Shown here one piece after another: positions 1-8,685 of a stretch of 21,840 nucleotides of DNA. Each line of letters begins with the position of its first letter. Position 1 is the stretch's first letter. The DNA is from Treponema sp. UBA6988. Lineage in GTDB: Bacteria > Spirochaetota > Spirochaetia > Treponematales > Treponemataceae. The DNA is taken from contig DJYC01000095.1 in NCBI GenBank assembly GCA_002448445.1, positions 1-21,840 of the forward strand, in the 5' to 3' direction. Position numbers and translations under genes: made by a program. The notes beneath the pieces are model-generated. The model had not been told where the DNA came from and made no database searches. It was given only the letters and a program-made list of their open reading frames with translations.

Positions 1-139
1 TCTGCTGCACTACGGAAACTCGAAATTGGACCTAATAAATAAAAATATTAGCACGAAAGCAATTCCTTTCCCGGCAGTAAACGCGTCAAAAAAGCAAGGG
101 TTGTTTACAACCCCAAGCGCAGATACAAGGTATCTGACT

Positions 140-505
140 CGCTTCGACAGGCTCAGCGAGCGTTCAGGGGGACGGCTCTTCATTCAATGTGACAGGTGCT
201 CGCGATAATTATATGCGAACTTGCCATTAATTTTAGCAGGCGTTGCGGGCGGCGTTTGAGCCCGCAGAGGGGGTAGCGGAAAAGGCAACAAAGCGGAACA
301 AATGACGAAAGCGGCTTGTTTTGAAAACAGGTATGTTGTTTTGGGACAGCGTCCGTTCAGGGTGACGGCACTTCTTTGTAAACTTTACACCCTTCGACAA
401 GCTCAGGATGCGTGGATACTGTAGTTTTTTTTGCTTTACCTGCCGCTTTTGGCATTTGTGGAGCGACTTGCCTTTGTAGCGAGGGGGAGACTTCCCCCTC
501 CTTGG
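140..505 (+). repeat. Long composite spacer repeat R1, left copy
   Basis: The gene-free stretch 1-513 holds a composite repeat. Its reverse-complement counterpart lies at 18515-18799. Shared blocks in order are a 'cttcgacaRgctcagcga' unit (140-169), the block around 203-225, a GC-rich block (236-275) whose arms gcgggc/gcccgc form a hairpin, a 'cgttcagggtgacgg' block, and a terminal hairpin at 481-500 (perfect 8-bp stem, gaggggga/tccccctc). A second 'ccttcgacaagctcagg' unit sits at 390-410 in this copy only. Positions 1-139 show only a small 7-bp-stem hairpin at 97-112 and otherwise nothing recognisable. The terminal hairpin lies 13 bases beyond the response-regulator stop codon but has no U-tract, so terminator activity is doubtful. 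Confidence 0.75.
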
Positions 506-513
506 GTAAGAGG

Positions 514-1404
514 CTATTCATCTGCGGATTCCAGTTCCTCCAGGTACTGATCGGCTTCGGCTTGCTTCTTTTTGCGCTCGGCTTCTTTTTCCTGCTCCTT
601 AAAGAATTCGTCGAGGGTCTGGTTAAGGACGGCTGGCGATACAGGCTTTAGAAGATAGTTTGCGGGCTTTAGTTCCAGGACCTTTTTTACGATGTTTTTG
701 TCGTCCTTGGAGGTAAGGAAGATTACAGGTATGTTCATGGTGGCCTGTTCGCTCTTTAGGATGCGGAAGACTTCCTGCCCCGAAAGGATTGGCATTTCGT
801 AGTCCAAGAGGATAAGGTCTACGGTGTGGTTCTTTAGGAAGGTTATTGTGTTCATGCCGGAGTTTGTAATGTAGACGTTGTACTTGTTGCCTAGCAAGGT
901 CTGCATTGAGCGCAGCAAGGCAGAGTCGTCGTCTACAAGGAGAATCTTTTTCTTGGAAGAGTCCTCCGGGCCGCCTGCATTGGGCTTGATTACGCCGGGA
1001 AGTTCCGCCTCGTAGTTGTAGCCCGTGCTTATTAGGTCAAGCTGGGTGATTAGGTCCGTTGTGTTTACAGGACGCTTGAATACTGCGCTTATGAGGGACT
1101 TGGGGAGCGAGCGGTAGGCAATGTCCAGCTCTACGGTGTTGCCGATGAGGAAGAAATAAACCGGGTCGTCTATGGTCTGGTGGGAAAGCCTTTCTGCATA
1201 GTATTCCAGGGTGGAGACATAGGCCGTAGCGTCATTGTCCAGGTAGAGTATGGAAATGGGCGGCCTGTTCTTCATCTCCGCAATTTCTTTTGGATAGGGC
1301 TGGGAAAACACAACCTCGTAGCCGCCGTTTTCCAGTGTCTTGGCAAGGGCGGTTATCAAAAAACTTTCTGCAAAACTGCTTATGAACAATATTCTCTTTT
1401 CCAT
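514..1404 (-). CDS. Two-receiver response regulator without output domain
   Basis: This 296-residue cytoplasmic protein carries a canonical receiver domain at about residues 151-272: acidic pocket D158-D160, phosphoacceptor D201 (in LLDYEMP), T231 and K253 (in LLKP). Residues 1-125 look like a second, degenerate receiver: it keeps the fold pattern and a K110-R-P near its end, but the acidic pocket at the first strand is replaced by ISS, so it probably cannot be phosphorylated normally. The last 30 residues are a charged Lys/Glu helix. No DNA-binding, cyclase or phosphodiesterase domain is present, so it should act through protein contacts or as a phosphate relay or sink. It starts 1 base after the kinase stop codon, with a strong ribosome site (AAAGGAGTG) inside the kinase gene's end. 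It is almost certainly co-transcribed with that kinase and probably served by it (inference). Confidence 0.88.
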   Translation of the reverse strand: MEKRILFISSFAESFLITALAKTLENGGYEVVFSQPYPKEIAEMKNRPPISILYLDNDATAYVSTLEYYAERLSHQTIDDPVYFFLIGNTVELDIAYRSLPKSLISAVFKRPVNTTDLITQLDLISTGYNYEAELPGVIKPNAGGPEDSSKKKILLVDDDSALLRSMQTLLGNKYNVYITNSGMNTITFLKNHTVDLILLDYEMPILSGQEVFRILKSEQATMNIPVIFLTSKDDKNIVKKVLELKPANYLLKPVSPAVLNQTLDEFFKEQEKEAERKKKQAEADQYLEELESADE

Positions 1405-1405
1405 A

Positions 1406-3904
1406 CTAACACTCCTTTAAGGCTTCTACAATTGCGGCAGAATCTCCTGAGCGGATATACTGCTTTATTTGCTCGTAAAACTCTTTTTTTGAATCTGGAA
1501 TTTCGTAGCCGTCCAGCATTTGTACGATGCTGTCAGCTGCGTTAAAGTCGAATGACTGGGCATACTCCCTTAAGGCAGACATGGCCTCGCTGAACTTCTG
1601 CTCCTCAATCAACTCTTTGCTTGCCTTTTTCCCATCCTGCTGCCCGGAGTCTTTGGGATAAAGAGGTGACAGCTTTTCTGCATAGCTTCTGTAGAGGGTC
1701 AGAAGGGCTGGGGTTTTAGCTTCTATTTCTGCTTCGTTCTTTTCGTCACCGCACTTTTCAAGGTAGGCGGCCTGTTCGGAAAGTTCCATTGCACCTATGA
1801 GCTTGGAAGAGCTTTTTAGGGCGTGAGTCTGTATCGTGTAGTTCTTAAAGTCTTTTTTGGCGGCATAGGACTCTATGTCGTTGGCACGCTTTGTTATGTT
1901 GTTGTAGTATTCCTTTAGTGCAATCAGCAGGATGTCCTCGTCGCCGCAGTTCTGCATTGCAGTCTCAAAGTCTATGCCGGAAAGCCCCTGGGGAATTTTG
2001 GAGTTCTTTGAAGAAGGCAATGTAAGGAAGGAATTCTCATCTTCTCCACCCCGCTTCGTGTCGGTCATGATTCCCAAATTCCTTTGGACAAGGGATGGTG
2101 GCAAAAGCTTTATCAGGACCTTTTCTATCTTGTCGCTGTCAACAGGCTTTGCAAGGTAGTCGGCAAAACCTTCGTTGATATAAAAGTCCCTAGCACCCGA
2201 TACGACGTTTGCGGTAAGGGCAACTACGGGAGTCTTGAGGTTAAGGTTCCCGTCCATGGCCTGCATAAGGTGGAAGGCTTCAACCCCGTCTATGTTGGGC
2301 ATGCGGTGGTCAAGGAAAATAACGTCGTAGTGCTTGCGGCACACCATGTCAAACATTTCCTGAGCGCTGAGGGCTGTGTCAACCTGTACCTGGGTGTCCT
2401 TGAGCAGCCCAACGGCAACTATGATGTTCATCTTTGTGTCGTCAACGATGAGAATGTGTGCGTCAGGCGCGTGGAAAGTCTCCTTGTAGTTGTCGAGGCC
2501 CTGCAGGTAGTTCTCGTAGCTTTCGTCAAAGTCGCCGATGGGATCCCACCAGACGACCCTCTGCTCCACCTTAAAGGAAAATTCCGAGCCGGAGCCGTAT
2601 TCGCTCTTAACGTCAAGCTTGGAGCCCATAAGCCCTAGCAGCATGCTCACTATGTTAAGGCCAAGGCCAGAACCTTCTATTGTGCGGTTGCGCCGCTCGT
2701 CAAGACGCTCAAACACGGTAAAAAGCTTGGGCACATCCTCTGGCTTAATTCCGATGCCGGTGTCCTTTACGCGGAATATAAGGTAGATTGTGTTCTCATC
2801 CTTGGTCTCGTAGTCCATGGACATGGTTACGGTGCCAGCGTCCGTGTATTTTGCCGCATTTGTAAGCAGGTTCAGCATGCACTGCTTTACGCGGATTTCG
2901 TCGCCGTTCAGAAGGTGGGGGATGCCGGGGTTGATGTCCAGCTTGAATTTCAGGTTCTTGTCCTTGATTCTGGGGCTTATCATGTTAATCAGGTCGGTTA
3001 CGACGGAGGAAAGCTCGTATTCGGCATTGATGATTTCCATCTTGCCCGATTCAATCTTTGAAAAGTCAAGGATGTCGCTTACGATTTTTAGCAGGGTGTT
3101 GCTGGAGCTCTTTATGTTGCGGGCATACTCAAGCACTTTGGGTTCCTTTGTCTCCCTGATGAGCATCTCGTTCAGTCCCATGATTGAATTTATAGGCGTG
3201 CGGATTTCATGCGACATGTTGGCAATGAAGGAAGTCTTTGCCGAATTCTTGGCCTTTTCCACCTCAATCTCGGAATTGACAAGCTTAAGGTTCATTTCCT
3301 CGTTCCGCCTCTCGTTCTTGCGGAAAATGCTGGAAAGGACCATGCTTAGGCTGGTGAACATGGAGGCCGCTATAACGTCAATGAGGAAAACGTCGGTCGG
3401 CTTGTAGCGGTAGGATGCCCCGAATACTGCAAGTATGATTACGATGTTGTTGAATACCTCCGACCTTGCGCTGTTGTCCCGGATGAGGACGGCTGCCAGT
3501 ATGCGGAAACCGATTACAAGGACAAAGGGGTGCGGCAGGGGCATGCTAAGGTTAAAGAGAACGCCCAGAGAGTAGCAGGTAAAAAAGAACATGTAGACCT
3601 GTATGCGCGAGTGCCTGAGGGAAAAAGCCCGGAAAACGTTCACAAATGCAAACCAGACAAGGCAAATGAAGAAGAAAACGACATACAAAACCTTTGAGCG
3701 GGCGTTAAAAATGGTCTCCAGCCTGTACAACCCCGGAACAAAGGAAAAAGCTGCCAGCATAAGAAGCACAAAGGTGGAAAAAAAGAGAAGGTCCTTCAGC
3801 ACGCCGTAGTTGAATTCCGCGTCAATCTGCTTGTGGTCAATCAGAGCCGTGATTTCCTGAGAATTTTCGTCTTTGTTTGCAGTGTTCGTTTTTGTAAGCT
3901 TCAT
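1406..3904 (-). CDS. Membrane hybrid histidine kinase (HisKA-HATPase-REC-HPt)
   Basis: This 832-residue sensor kinase has about six hydrophobic membrane segments between residues 38 and 190, then a short coiled linker. The HisKA dimerisation domain has H-box SHEIRTP with phospho-acceptor H232. The ATPase domain has its N-box around N345 and N349, G1 DTGIGI at 381-386 and G2 EGSGLGL at 410-416. A receiver follows (D488-D489, phosphoacceptor D532, T564, K586), then an HPt domain with H694 in THALKSS. Thus a full His-Asp-His relay sits in one chain, and the next phosphate acceptor is plausibly the downstream response regulator. No periplasmic sensor domain is visible, so sensing is probably through the membrane bundle. 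The C-terminal ~70 residues are charged and unassigned. The start is chosen because no other Met occurs before residue 49. The promoter lies only 8 bases upstream of the ATG. Confidence 0.93.
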   Translation of the reverse strand: MKLTKTNTANKDENSQEITALIDHKQIDAEFNYGVLKDLLFFSTFVLLMLAAFSFVPGLYRLETIFNARSKVLYVVFFFICLVWFAFVNVFRAFSLRHSRIQVYMFFFTCYSLGVLFNLSMPLPHPFVLVIGFRILAAVLIRDNSARSEVFNNIVIILAVFGASYRYKPTDVFLIDVIAASMFTSLSMVLSSIFRKNERRNEEMNLKLVNSEIEVEKAKNSAKTSFIANMSHEIRTPINSIMGLNEMLIRETKEPKVLEYARNIKSSSNTLLKIVSDILDFSKIESGKMEIINAEYELSSVVTDLINMISPRIKDKNLKFKLDINPGIPHLLNGDEIRVKQCMLNLLTNAAKYTDAGTVTMSMDYETKDENTIYLIFRVKDTGIGIKPEDVPKLFTVFERLDERRNRTIEGSGLGLNIVSMLLGLMGSKLDVKSEYGSGSEFSFKVEQRVVWWDPIGDFDESYENYLQGLDNYKETFHAPDAHILIVDDTKMNIIVAVGLLKDTQVQVDTALSAQEMFDMVCRKHYDVIFLDHRMPNIDGVEAFHLMQAMDGNLNLKTPVVALTANVVSGARDFYINEGFADYLAKPVDSDKIEKVLIKLLPPSLVQRNLGIMTDTKRGGEDENSFLTLPSSKNSKIPQGLSGIDFETAMQNCGDEDILLIALKEYYNNITKRANDIESYAAKKDFKNYTIQTHALKSSSKLIGAMELSEQAAYLEKCGDEKNEAEIEAKTPALLTLYRSYAEKLSPLYPKDSGQQDGKKASKELIEEQKFSEAMSALREYAQSFDFNAADSIVQMLDGYEIPDSKKEFYEQIKQYIRSGDSAAIVEALKEC

Positions 3905-3912
3905 TTACCTTA

Positions 3913-3940
3913 ATTATACCATAGAATTTTTATAAGGCAA
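3913..3940 (-). promoter_or_regulatory. Promoter of the kinase/regulator pair, leaderless type
   Basis: On the minus strand, TTGCCT (3935-3940) and TATAAT (3913-3918) are separated by 16 bases. Only 8 bases separate the -10 box from the ATG, so transcription should start about 1-3 bases before the start codon. The AAGG just upstream of the ATG would then fall largely outside the transcript. Confidence 0.6.
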
Positions 3941-4030
3941 CCTAGAAAAAATCAACTTTTTAAGGCTTTTTAAGACTATTCTGGAGCGTACTCCTATTTT
4001 TACTGTGTCCGGCACTCCGTGACCGGCCAA

Positions 4031-4137
4031 ACCATACAATTTATACCCGCTTTCCAGGGTTCCGCGGGACCCTACCCGCTCCATTGCCTAAAGGCAACGA
4101 GTTGCAAGCAACTCGCCCTTCCAATCGGGGCTAGGCT
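4031..4137 (+). repeat. Structured spacer repeat R2, copy 1
   Basis: Begins with 'accatac' and continues from 'acccgctttccagggttcc' to 'caatcggggctaggct'. It is shared with 9160-9264. It contains complementary arms cccgc/gcggg and two inner hairpins (ttgcc/ggcaa, and cgagttgc/gcaactcg with a 2-base loop). The inner hairpins differ in sequence from copy 2 but remain paired, which argues for a maintained structure. It is non-coding and lies upstream of hisD. Confidence 0.7.
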
Positions 4138-4192
4138 GGGGATGCAGAGTCTTAATCAGTCCTTGTCAGTTCGCTTCGCTTCGATTCGTCAA

Positions 4193-4304
4193 TTTTTTTT
4201 TTTGGGGGGGGGCGTTGCGGGGGTGTCCCCGCAGAGGGGGTGGGACGCAACAAAGTGCGGCCGCAGGGGAACTTGCAGCGTAGCTTCAAGCAGACTCCCC
4301 CCCC
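4193..4304 (+). repeat. G/C-tract-bounded structured repeat (short R1 relative)
   Basis: A run of 11 T (4193-4203) leads into 9 G (4204-4212). The element ends with 8 C (4297-4304), so its two ends are complementary. Inside are gcgggg/ccccgc arms that match the GC-rich block of repeat R1 (there gcgggc/gcccgc, a compensatory change), gttgcg/cgcaac arms, and a 29-base segment (4265-4293) that recurs near the end of the window at 21781-21809. The rest of spacer 3905-4374 holds repeat R2 and the hisD start region. Confidence 0.65.
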
Positions 4305-4346
4305 ACACAGATTAAAGTACACCACTACTGGAAAAACATGCCGAAA

Positions 4347-4370
4347 TATGATATATTGCAGGCTGAGGGA
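4347..4370 (+). promoter_or_regulatory. Possible -10 element and ribosome site of hisD
   Basis: TATGAT (4347-4352) or the overlapping TATATT (4352-4357) could be the -10 box. I see no convincing -35 box at the right distance. GAGGGA at 4365-4370 lies 4 bases before the ATG at 4375 and supports that start. Confidence 0.35.
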
Positions 4371-4374
4371 CAAG

Positions 4375-5739
4375 ATGATAAAAATTCAAAATGCAAAAGA
4401 TGTAGAAGAAAGTTTTTTCTCAGGACGCGACTTCGGGGATTCAATCCAGACCGTCCGTGACGTACTAAAGGACGTAAGGCAGCGCGGGGACCAGGCCCTT
4501 CGCGACTACAGCCGCAAATTTGACCTTTCTTCCCCGGCAAAGCTGGAAATTCCGCAGGAAGAGCTAAAGGCAGCAGCCGAAAAGATGGAAAGAAAAGACC
4601 CGGACCTTTACAATTCCATCTGCTACTCCCACGACCTTGCCCTCAGGTTTGCCAAAAAGCAGAGGGAATCCTTTGATGACTTTGAGATAGAGCTGGAACC
4701 GGGCATCTTTACCGGCCAGAGGAACATAGCCGTTGACAGGGCAGGTGCCTATGTACCTGCCGGAAGGTTTCCCCTGGTAAGCAGCGTCATAATGACCATA
4801 ACACCGGCAGTTGCAGCAGGCGTAAAAGACATAATCCTCTGCACTCCGCCAAGAGTCCACCCTGACGACCTTGAAAATGCAAAGAAGCAGGGAAGCGGCA
4901 TCCCCGGAAAGCCTTTTGAGGGCGGAAAACCCTATGCAGACGAAAACATAATGGCAGCCGCATACATCTGCGGGGCTACAAGGGTATTTGCGCTTGGCGG
5001 AAGCCAGGCAATCGCCGCAATGGCATTCGGTACGGAGAGCATTCCCCGTGCGGACGTAATCGTTGGGCCGGGAAACAAATTCGTCTCGGAGGCAAAGAAG
5101 CTTATCTACGGAAATGCCGGCATAGACATGGTTGCAGGGCCAACGGAAGTCTTCGTCATCGCAGACTCTTCTGCAAACCCCCAGTGGGTTGCGGCAGACC
5201 TTCTTGCACAGGCAGAGCACGATATTGTAGCGCAGGCAGTTATGGCCACCCCGGATGCAGAGCTTGCAAAAAAGGTTGCAGAGGAAATAGAGCGGCAGAT
5301 TGAGCTTTTGCCAACAAAGGAAATCGCAAGGAAGAGCATAGACACATTCGGCCGCATAATCATAACGGATTCCATAGAAGAAGCCCTGGAGCTTGCCAAC
5401 AAAAAGGCACCCGAGCACCTGGAGCTTGCCATGGAAGAAGGCCCAGTGCGCGACAAAGTGCAGGCGGAGGCAAGGAACTTCGGCTCACTCTTCATCGGAC
5501 ACGGTTCTGCGGAAGTATTCGGCGACTATGCAGCCGGCCTTAACCACACCCTGCCAACATCGGGCAGCGCGAGGTTCACAGGAGGCCTTTCGGTAAGGGT
5601 TTTCCTAAAAACGGTCACCACGCTGCGCACAAAAGCCGGACGGGGCTACGAGCGTTCTGCGGCTGCGGCAGGCTTCCTAGGCGACGCAGAGGGGCTTGCG
5701 GCACACGCAAAGGCTGCCCGATTGCGCCTTGACCAGTAA
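4375..5739 (+). CDS. hisD: Histidinol dehydrogenase
   Basis: HisD oxidises L-histidinol to L-histidine in two NAD-dependent steps, the end of histidine synthesis. The 454-residue protein keeps the zinc ligands Q279 and H282 (LLAQAEHD), D384 (GDYAAG) and H444 (GLAAHAKA), and the catalytic pair E347-H348 (KAPEHLEL). The family motifs GAYVPAGRFPL and VGPGNKFVSEAKK are also present. It is about 20 residues longer than the E. coli enzyme because of an insertion near residues 163-190, after the TPPR turn. The frame stays open upstream to 4240, but that extension reads through repeat sequence. The ATG at 4375 follows a ribosome site and gives a normal family N-terminus. No other his genes lie in the window, so hisD is separated from the rest of the pathway here. 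It is followed after 74 bases by def on the same strand. Confidence 0.95.
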   Translation: MIKIQNAKDVEESFFSGRDFGDSIQTVRDVLKDVRQRGDQALRDYSRKFDLSSPAKLEIPQEELKAAAEKMERKDPDLYNSICYSHDLALRFAKKQRESFDDFEIELEPGIFTGQRNIAVDRAGAYVPAGRFPLVSSVIMTITPAVAAGVKDIILCTPPRVHPDDLENAKKQGSGIPGKPFEGGKPYADENIMAAAYICGATRVFALGGSQAIAAMAFGTESIPRADVIVGPGNKFVSEAKKLIYGNAGIDMVAGPTEVFVIADSSANPQWVAADLLAQAEHDIVAQAVMATPDAELAKKVAEEIERQIELLPTKEIARKSIDTFGRIIITDSIEEALELANKKAPEHLELAMEEGPVRDKVQAEARNFGSLFIGHGSAEVFGDYAAGLNHTLPTSGSARFTGGLSVRVFLKTVTTLRTKAGRGYERSAAAAGFLGDAEGLAAHAKAARLRLDQ

Positions 5740-5759
5740 GAAACAAAATTTTGGAGATA

Positions 5760-5789
5760 CTGATTACTGCAAAACCAACGGCTAATCAG
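5760..5789 (+). terminator. Weak hairpin between hisD and def
   Basis: A perfect 7-bp inverted repeat (ctgatta/taatcag) with a 16-base loop is followed by only a short T-containing stretch. It may be a weak terminator, an mRNA processing site, or neither. It leaves open whether hisD and def share a transcript. Confidence 0.3.
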
Positions 5790-5813
5790 CATTTTCCATA
5801 TTTGGAGACATGA

Positions 5814-6395
5814 ATGAAGATTTACAAACTTGGCGAAGAAGTTCTTAGGCAGAAGTGCGAGGAAGTAAAACCGGAAGAAATAGACGACTCAATGAGGAAG
5901 CTCTTTGACGAAATGTTCCAGACAATGATAAGCGCAAACGGTGTAGGCCTTGCAGCCCCCCAGGTTGGTATTGCAAAGAGGTTTTTCGTTGCAATGTCAG
6001 ACGACGAGGTGCGCAGGGTATTCATCAACCCGGTAATCACAAAAACCTCCGCCGAGCTTTGCGACTACGAGGAAGGCTGCCTTTCAATTCCGGGCGAAAA
6101 CGAAAACATCAGCCGCCCTGCAAAGGTTTCCGTAAGCGCCCTTAATGAATTCGGCAAGCCATTCGCCATTGAGAACGCAGACGGCCTCCTTGCCCGCATA
6201 ATCCAGCACGAAAACGACCACCTGGACGGTATCCTCTACATAGACCACGGCAGCGAGGAAGAAAAGGAAAGGATAATCTCCGACTTTAAGAAAAGAGCCG
6301 AACGGGCACAGAAAAAAGCAGCCCAAAAAGAGGCAAAGGCCAGAAGTATAGCGGCAAAAATAGCCGCAAAAAATGCAAAGAAAGGAAATGCATAA
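5814..6395 (+). CDS. def: Peptide deformylase
   Basis: Removes the N-formyl group from nascent proteins; it is a metalloenzyme acting at the ribosome. In the 193-residue protein all three family motifs are intact: GVGLAAPQ (43-50), EGCLSIP with metal ligand C89, and QHENDHLDG with metal ligands H132 and H136 and catalytic E133. Beyond about residue 160 there is a highly basic Lys/Ala-rich tail of some 35 residues that is not part of the catalytic fold; it might contact RNA or the ribosome (inference). GGAG at 5804-5807 lies 6 bases before the chosen ATG. An overlapping ATG at 5810 is out of frame. fmt begins 3 bases after the stop codon, pairing the enzymes that add and remove the formyl group. 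Confidence 0.97.
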   Translation: MKIYKLGEEVLRQKCEEVKPEEIDDSMRKLFDEMFQTMISANGVGLAAPQVGIAKRFFVAMSDDEVRRVFINPVITKTSAELCDYEEGCLSIPGENENISRPAKVSVSALNEFGKPFAIENADGLLARIIQHENDHLDGILYIDHGSEEEKERIISDFKKRAERAQKKAAQKEAKARSIAAKIAAKNAKKGNA

Positions 6396-6398
6396 GAA

Positions 6399-7412
6399 AT
6401 GCTAAGAGTAATTTACGGGGGTAGTCCTACGGCTTCGGCAAAGGCACTGGAGCTTATCCTTAGGGACAGCGAAATGTCCCGCCAGACACCCGAGCAGGAA
6501 TACAAAATAGTGGGCGTACTCACAAACCCGCCATCCGCACAGGGAAGGCACAGAGACCTTATCCCAACAGAAGTTGGCCACACAGCCCAAATCTGGAACG
6601 AAGCGCGTGACGGCGGAATAACCATACTTACACCCGAACACATAAGGGAAGAAGAGCGCAAGCAGATAGCCTCCCTGCACCCGGACATCTTTGTCTGCTT
6701 TGCATACGGCCACATCTTGGGCCCCAAGTTCTTTGCCCTATTCAAGCACGGCGGAATCAACCTTCACCCATCCCTGCTGCCCAAATACCGCGGGGCAACT
6801 CCGGTAAACCAGGCAATCCTAAACTGCGACAGCGAGACAGGCTTTAGCGTACAAAAAATGGCACTTGGCATAGACGAAGGCGACGTAATCTCCGAGCAGA
6901 AGGTAACGCTAACAGGCACGGAAACCGCAGAAACCCTTCTAAAGCAGTGCGCACTCTACGGAGCATCGGAAATAACCACGATTCTCCGCAACACATCAAA
7001 GACCGGCAACCTCCCCAACGCCAAGCCCCAGATTGGAGAAGCCAGCTACTGCACCATAATCAAAAAGGAAGACGGCAAAATCAACTGGAAAAACCCGGCG
7101 GAAAAGATAGATGCCCAGATAAGGGCATACACACCATGGCCAGGATGCTTTACAAGCTGCAACGGAGTCCAGCTTCGCATACTAAAGGCGCGTGATGCTG
7201 CAAAGGTAGCAAACCAGGACTCATCCATACCAAAAAACACGGCGGCAGTCCCCGGCACAGTCCTTTCCTACAACAAGCAGCGCGGAATCCTCATCCAGAC
7301 GGGGGACGGGGTTCTAATAGCAACGGAGCTTCAGTGGCAGGCAAAAAAGGCCATGGACTACAAGTCCTTCATGAACGGGGCAAGAAATTTTATCGGTTCC
7401 GTACTGGAATAA
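6399..7412 (+). CDS. fmt: Methionyl-tRNA formyltransferase
   Basis: Transfers a formyl group from 10-formyltetrahydrofolate to initiator Met-tRNA. The 337-residue protein has the N-terminal transferase domain with active-site residues N121 and H123 (in INLHPSLLP) and D159 (in LGIDEGDV), and the conserved KYRGATPVNQAIL stretch that follows. The C-terminal half (about 215-337) is the OB-fold domain that contacts tRNA, with the PWPG motif at 245-248. Length is close to the family norm, with a slightly enlarged loop near residues 25-35. It lies 3 bases after def, whose last codons carry the ribosome site (AAAGGAAA), so the two are translationally coupled. Confidence 0.97.
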   Translation: MLRVIYGGSPTASAKALELILRDSEMSRQTPEQEYKIVGVLTNPPSAQGRHRDLIPTEVGHTAQIWNEARDGGITILTPEHIREEERKQIASLHPDIFVCFAYGHILGPKFFALFKHGGINLHPSLLPKYRGATPVNQAILNCDSETGFSVQKMALGIDEGDVISEQKVTLTGTETAETLLKQCALYGASEITTILRNTSKTGNLPNAKPQIGEASYCTIIKKEDGKINWKNPAEKIDAQIRAYTPWPGCFTSCNGVQLRILKARDAAKVANQDSSIPKNTAAVPGTVLSYNKQRGILIQTGDGVLIATELQWQAKKAMDYKSFMNGARNFIGSVLE

Positions 7413-7440
7413 CATTGAATAAAGTGATAGGATAGCAAGC

Positions 7441-8553
7441 ATGAGTATTGAAATTTATGATGAAGAACACCAGGGCGCAAGCACAGAAGGCTTTGGTTCC
7501 GAAAACTACATGGCTAAGGCTTCAGAGGCAAAAGCTACAGGCTCTGCAAAAAAGAAAGGCTTTGGCTTAAGCGTAAAAAATCAGGTTGAAAATTTTTCAA
7601 ACGGCGGGCTTCCGCTGCTTGTTACAATTATATTGGCTTTTGCTGCGGTAGTGATTTCCTGCCTTGCAGTATTCTTTACCTCCGTCCAGGGAGAAGAAAA
7701 GGTCATGGTTCCCAACATTGTCGGAAAGCCATGGTCCACAGCCTTCCTTGAAATGCAGGCAAAGGAACTCTACCCCAAGCTCTACCTGCGCTATTCAGAC
7801 AGGCCGGGCGAAGAAGGACTGGTACTTGACCAGAATCCGCCCGGAGGAACAATAGCAAAAGCCTCCCAGCGCGTGGAAGTGACCATAAGCCGCGGAATTG
7901 CGGTAGACAGCATAGAAAACTACCTGGGACAGGACATAGATGCGGTCCAGACAAGGCTTCAGACCCTCTTCAGCGGAAACACCCTCGTAGACGTACGCCC
8001 CGCAGTTTACCAGAAGAGCACGGCAAAGGCGGGAACAATACTTGCCCAGTACCCGGCAGAGGGAACGGTCATATCCGACCCAATAAAGCTCTTCCTCATC
8101 GTAAGCAGCGGCAGCGAGGCGCCAAAGGTAACGGTTCCAAACTTTACCGGAATCTCCATCGACAAGCTGCTTGAAGTAATGCAGAATTCCAAGCTGGTCT
8201 TTGAATTCAAGTCACACGATGCAGCTGGCGGAGAAGCCCCGGGAACGGTAACCGCAACAGACAAGGCCGGAGCGGAAGTAGAAGCATTCAGCACCGTAAC
8301 GCTGGATCTTGCCTTCCCGGTACGCGGAGAAGCAGACGAAACAGTATACGGCGTACTCACATGCAACCTGCCCGAATACCCCTACCCTGTTCCTGTACGC
8401 CTTGAATCAACGGACGCAGAGGGCAACACAAAGGAAATCACCACAATCAGCCACCCCGGCAAACAGGTGCAGATTCCCTATGCCGTAAGCAAGGGCAGCG
8501 TGCTCACCCTCTATGCAATGGATTCAACAGTAACCCAGCAGACCGTGAACTAA
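7441..8553 (+). CDS. Single-pass membrane protein with three PASTA domains
   Basis: In this 370-residue protein a 56-residue cytoplasmic segment rich in Ser, Ala and Lys precedes one transmembrane helix (about 57-80). Three PASTA repeats follow on the outside: about 86-151 (starts VMVPNIVGK, contains LDQNPPGG), 152-224 (contains LAQYPAEGT) and 228-292 (starts VTVPNFTG). A unique C-terminal region fills 300-370. PASTA domains bind peptidoglycan fragments or act as spacers in cell-wall kinases and penicillin-binding proteins. Here no kinase or transpeptidase domain is attached, so the protein probably senses or tethers peptidoglycan on its own or with a partner encoded elsewhere (inference). 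It begins 28 bases after fmt with a TAGGA ribosome site and is probably the last gene of that operon, ending at the terminator at 8594. Confidence 0.9.
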   Translation: MSIEIYDEEHQGASTEGFGSENYMAKASEAKATGSAKKKGFGLSVKNQVENFSNGGLPLLVTIILAFAAVVISCLAVFFTSVQGEEKVMVPNIVGKPWSTAFLEMQAKELYPKLYLRYSDRPGEEGLVLDQNPPGGTIAKASQRVEVTISRGIAVDSIENYLGQDIDAVQTRLQTLFSGNTLVDVRPAVYQKSTAKAGTILAQYPAEGTVISDPIKLFLIVSSGSEAPKVTVPNFTGISIDKLLEVMQNSKLVFEFKSHDAAGGEAPGTVTATDKAGAEVEAFSTVTLDLAFPVRGEADETVYGVLTCNLPEYPYPVPVRLESTDAEGNTKEITTISHPGKQVQIPYAVSKGSVLTLYAMDSTVTQQTVN

Positions 8554-8567
8554 AGTTCCAGAGCAGT

Positions 8568-8592
8568 GCGGTCACTGAGCCCGTCGAAGTGC
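8568..8592 (-). repeat. Short dispersed 'cttcgac-gctcag' unit
   Basis: On the minus strand it reads 'gcacttcgacgggctcagtg'. It matches the unit at 140-169, 390-410 and 18769-18799. Such units are widely scattered in bacterial spacers. Here it sits between the PASTA gene stop and its terminator. Confidence 0.6.
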
Positions 8593-8593
8593 A

Positions 8594-8650
8594 AAACAAA
8601 AAAATGCCACCGCAGAGCCAAAACTCAAACGGTGGCATTCTTATTTTCAT
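8594..8650 (+). terminator. Bidirectional intrinsic terminator
   Basis: A perfect 10-bp stem, aatgccaccg (8603-8612) with cggtggcatt (8630-8639), is followed on the plus strand by a T-rich stretch. On the minus strand it is followed by a T-run (the A-run at 8594-8604). It should end both the PASTA operon and the convergent gene at 8686-9072. Confidence 0.85.
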
Positions 8651-8685
8651 TCTCCATCATTTATAAAAAACTGATTGCCCCAAGC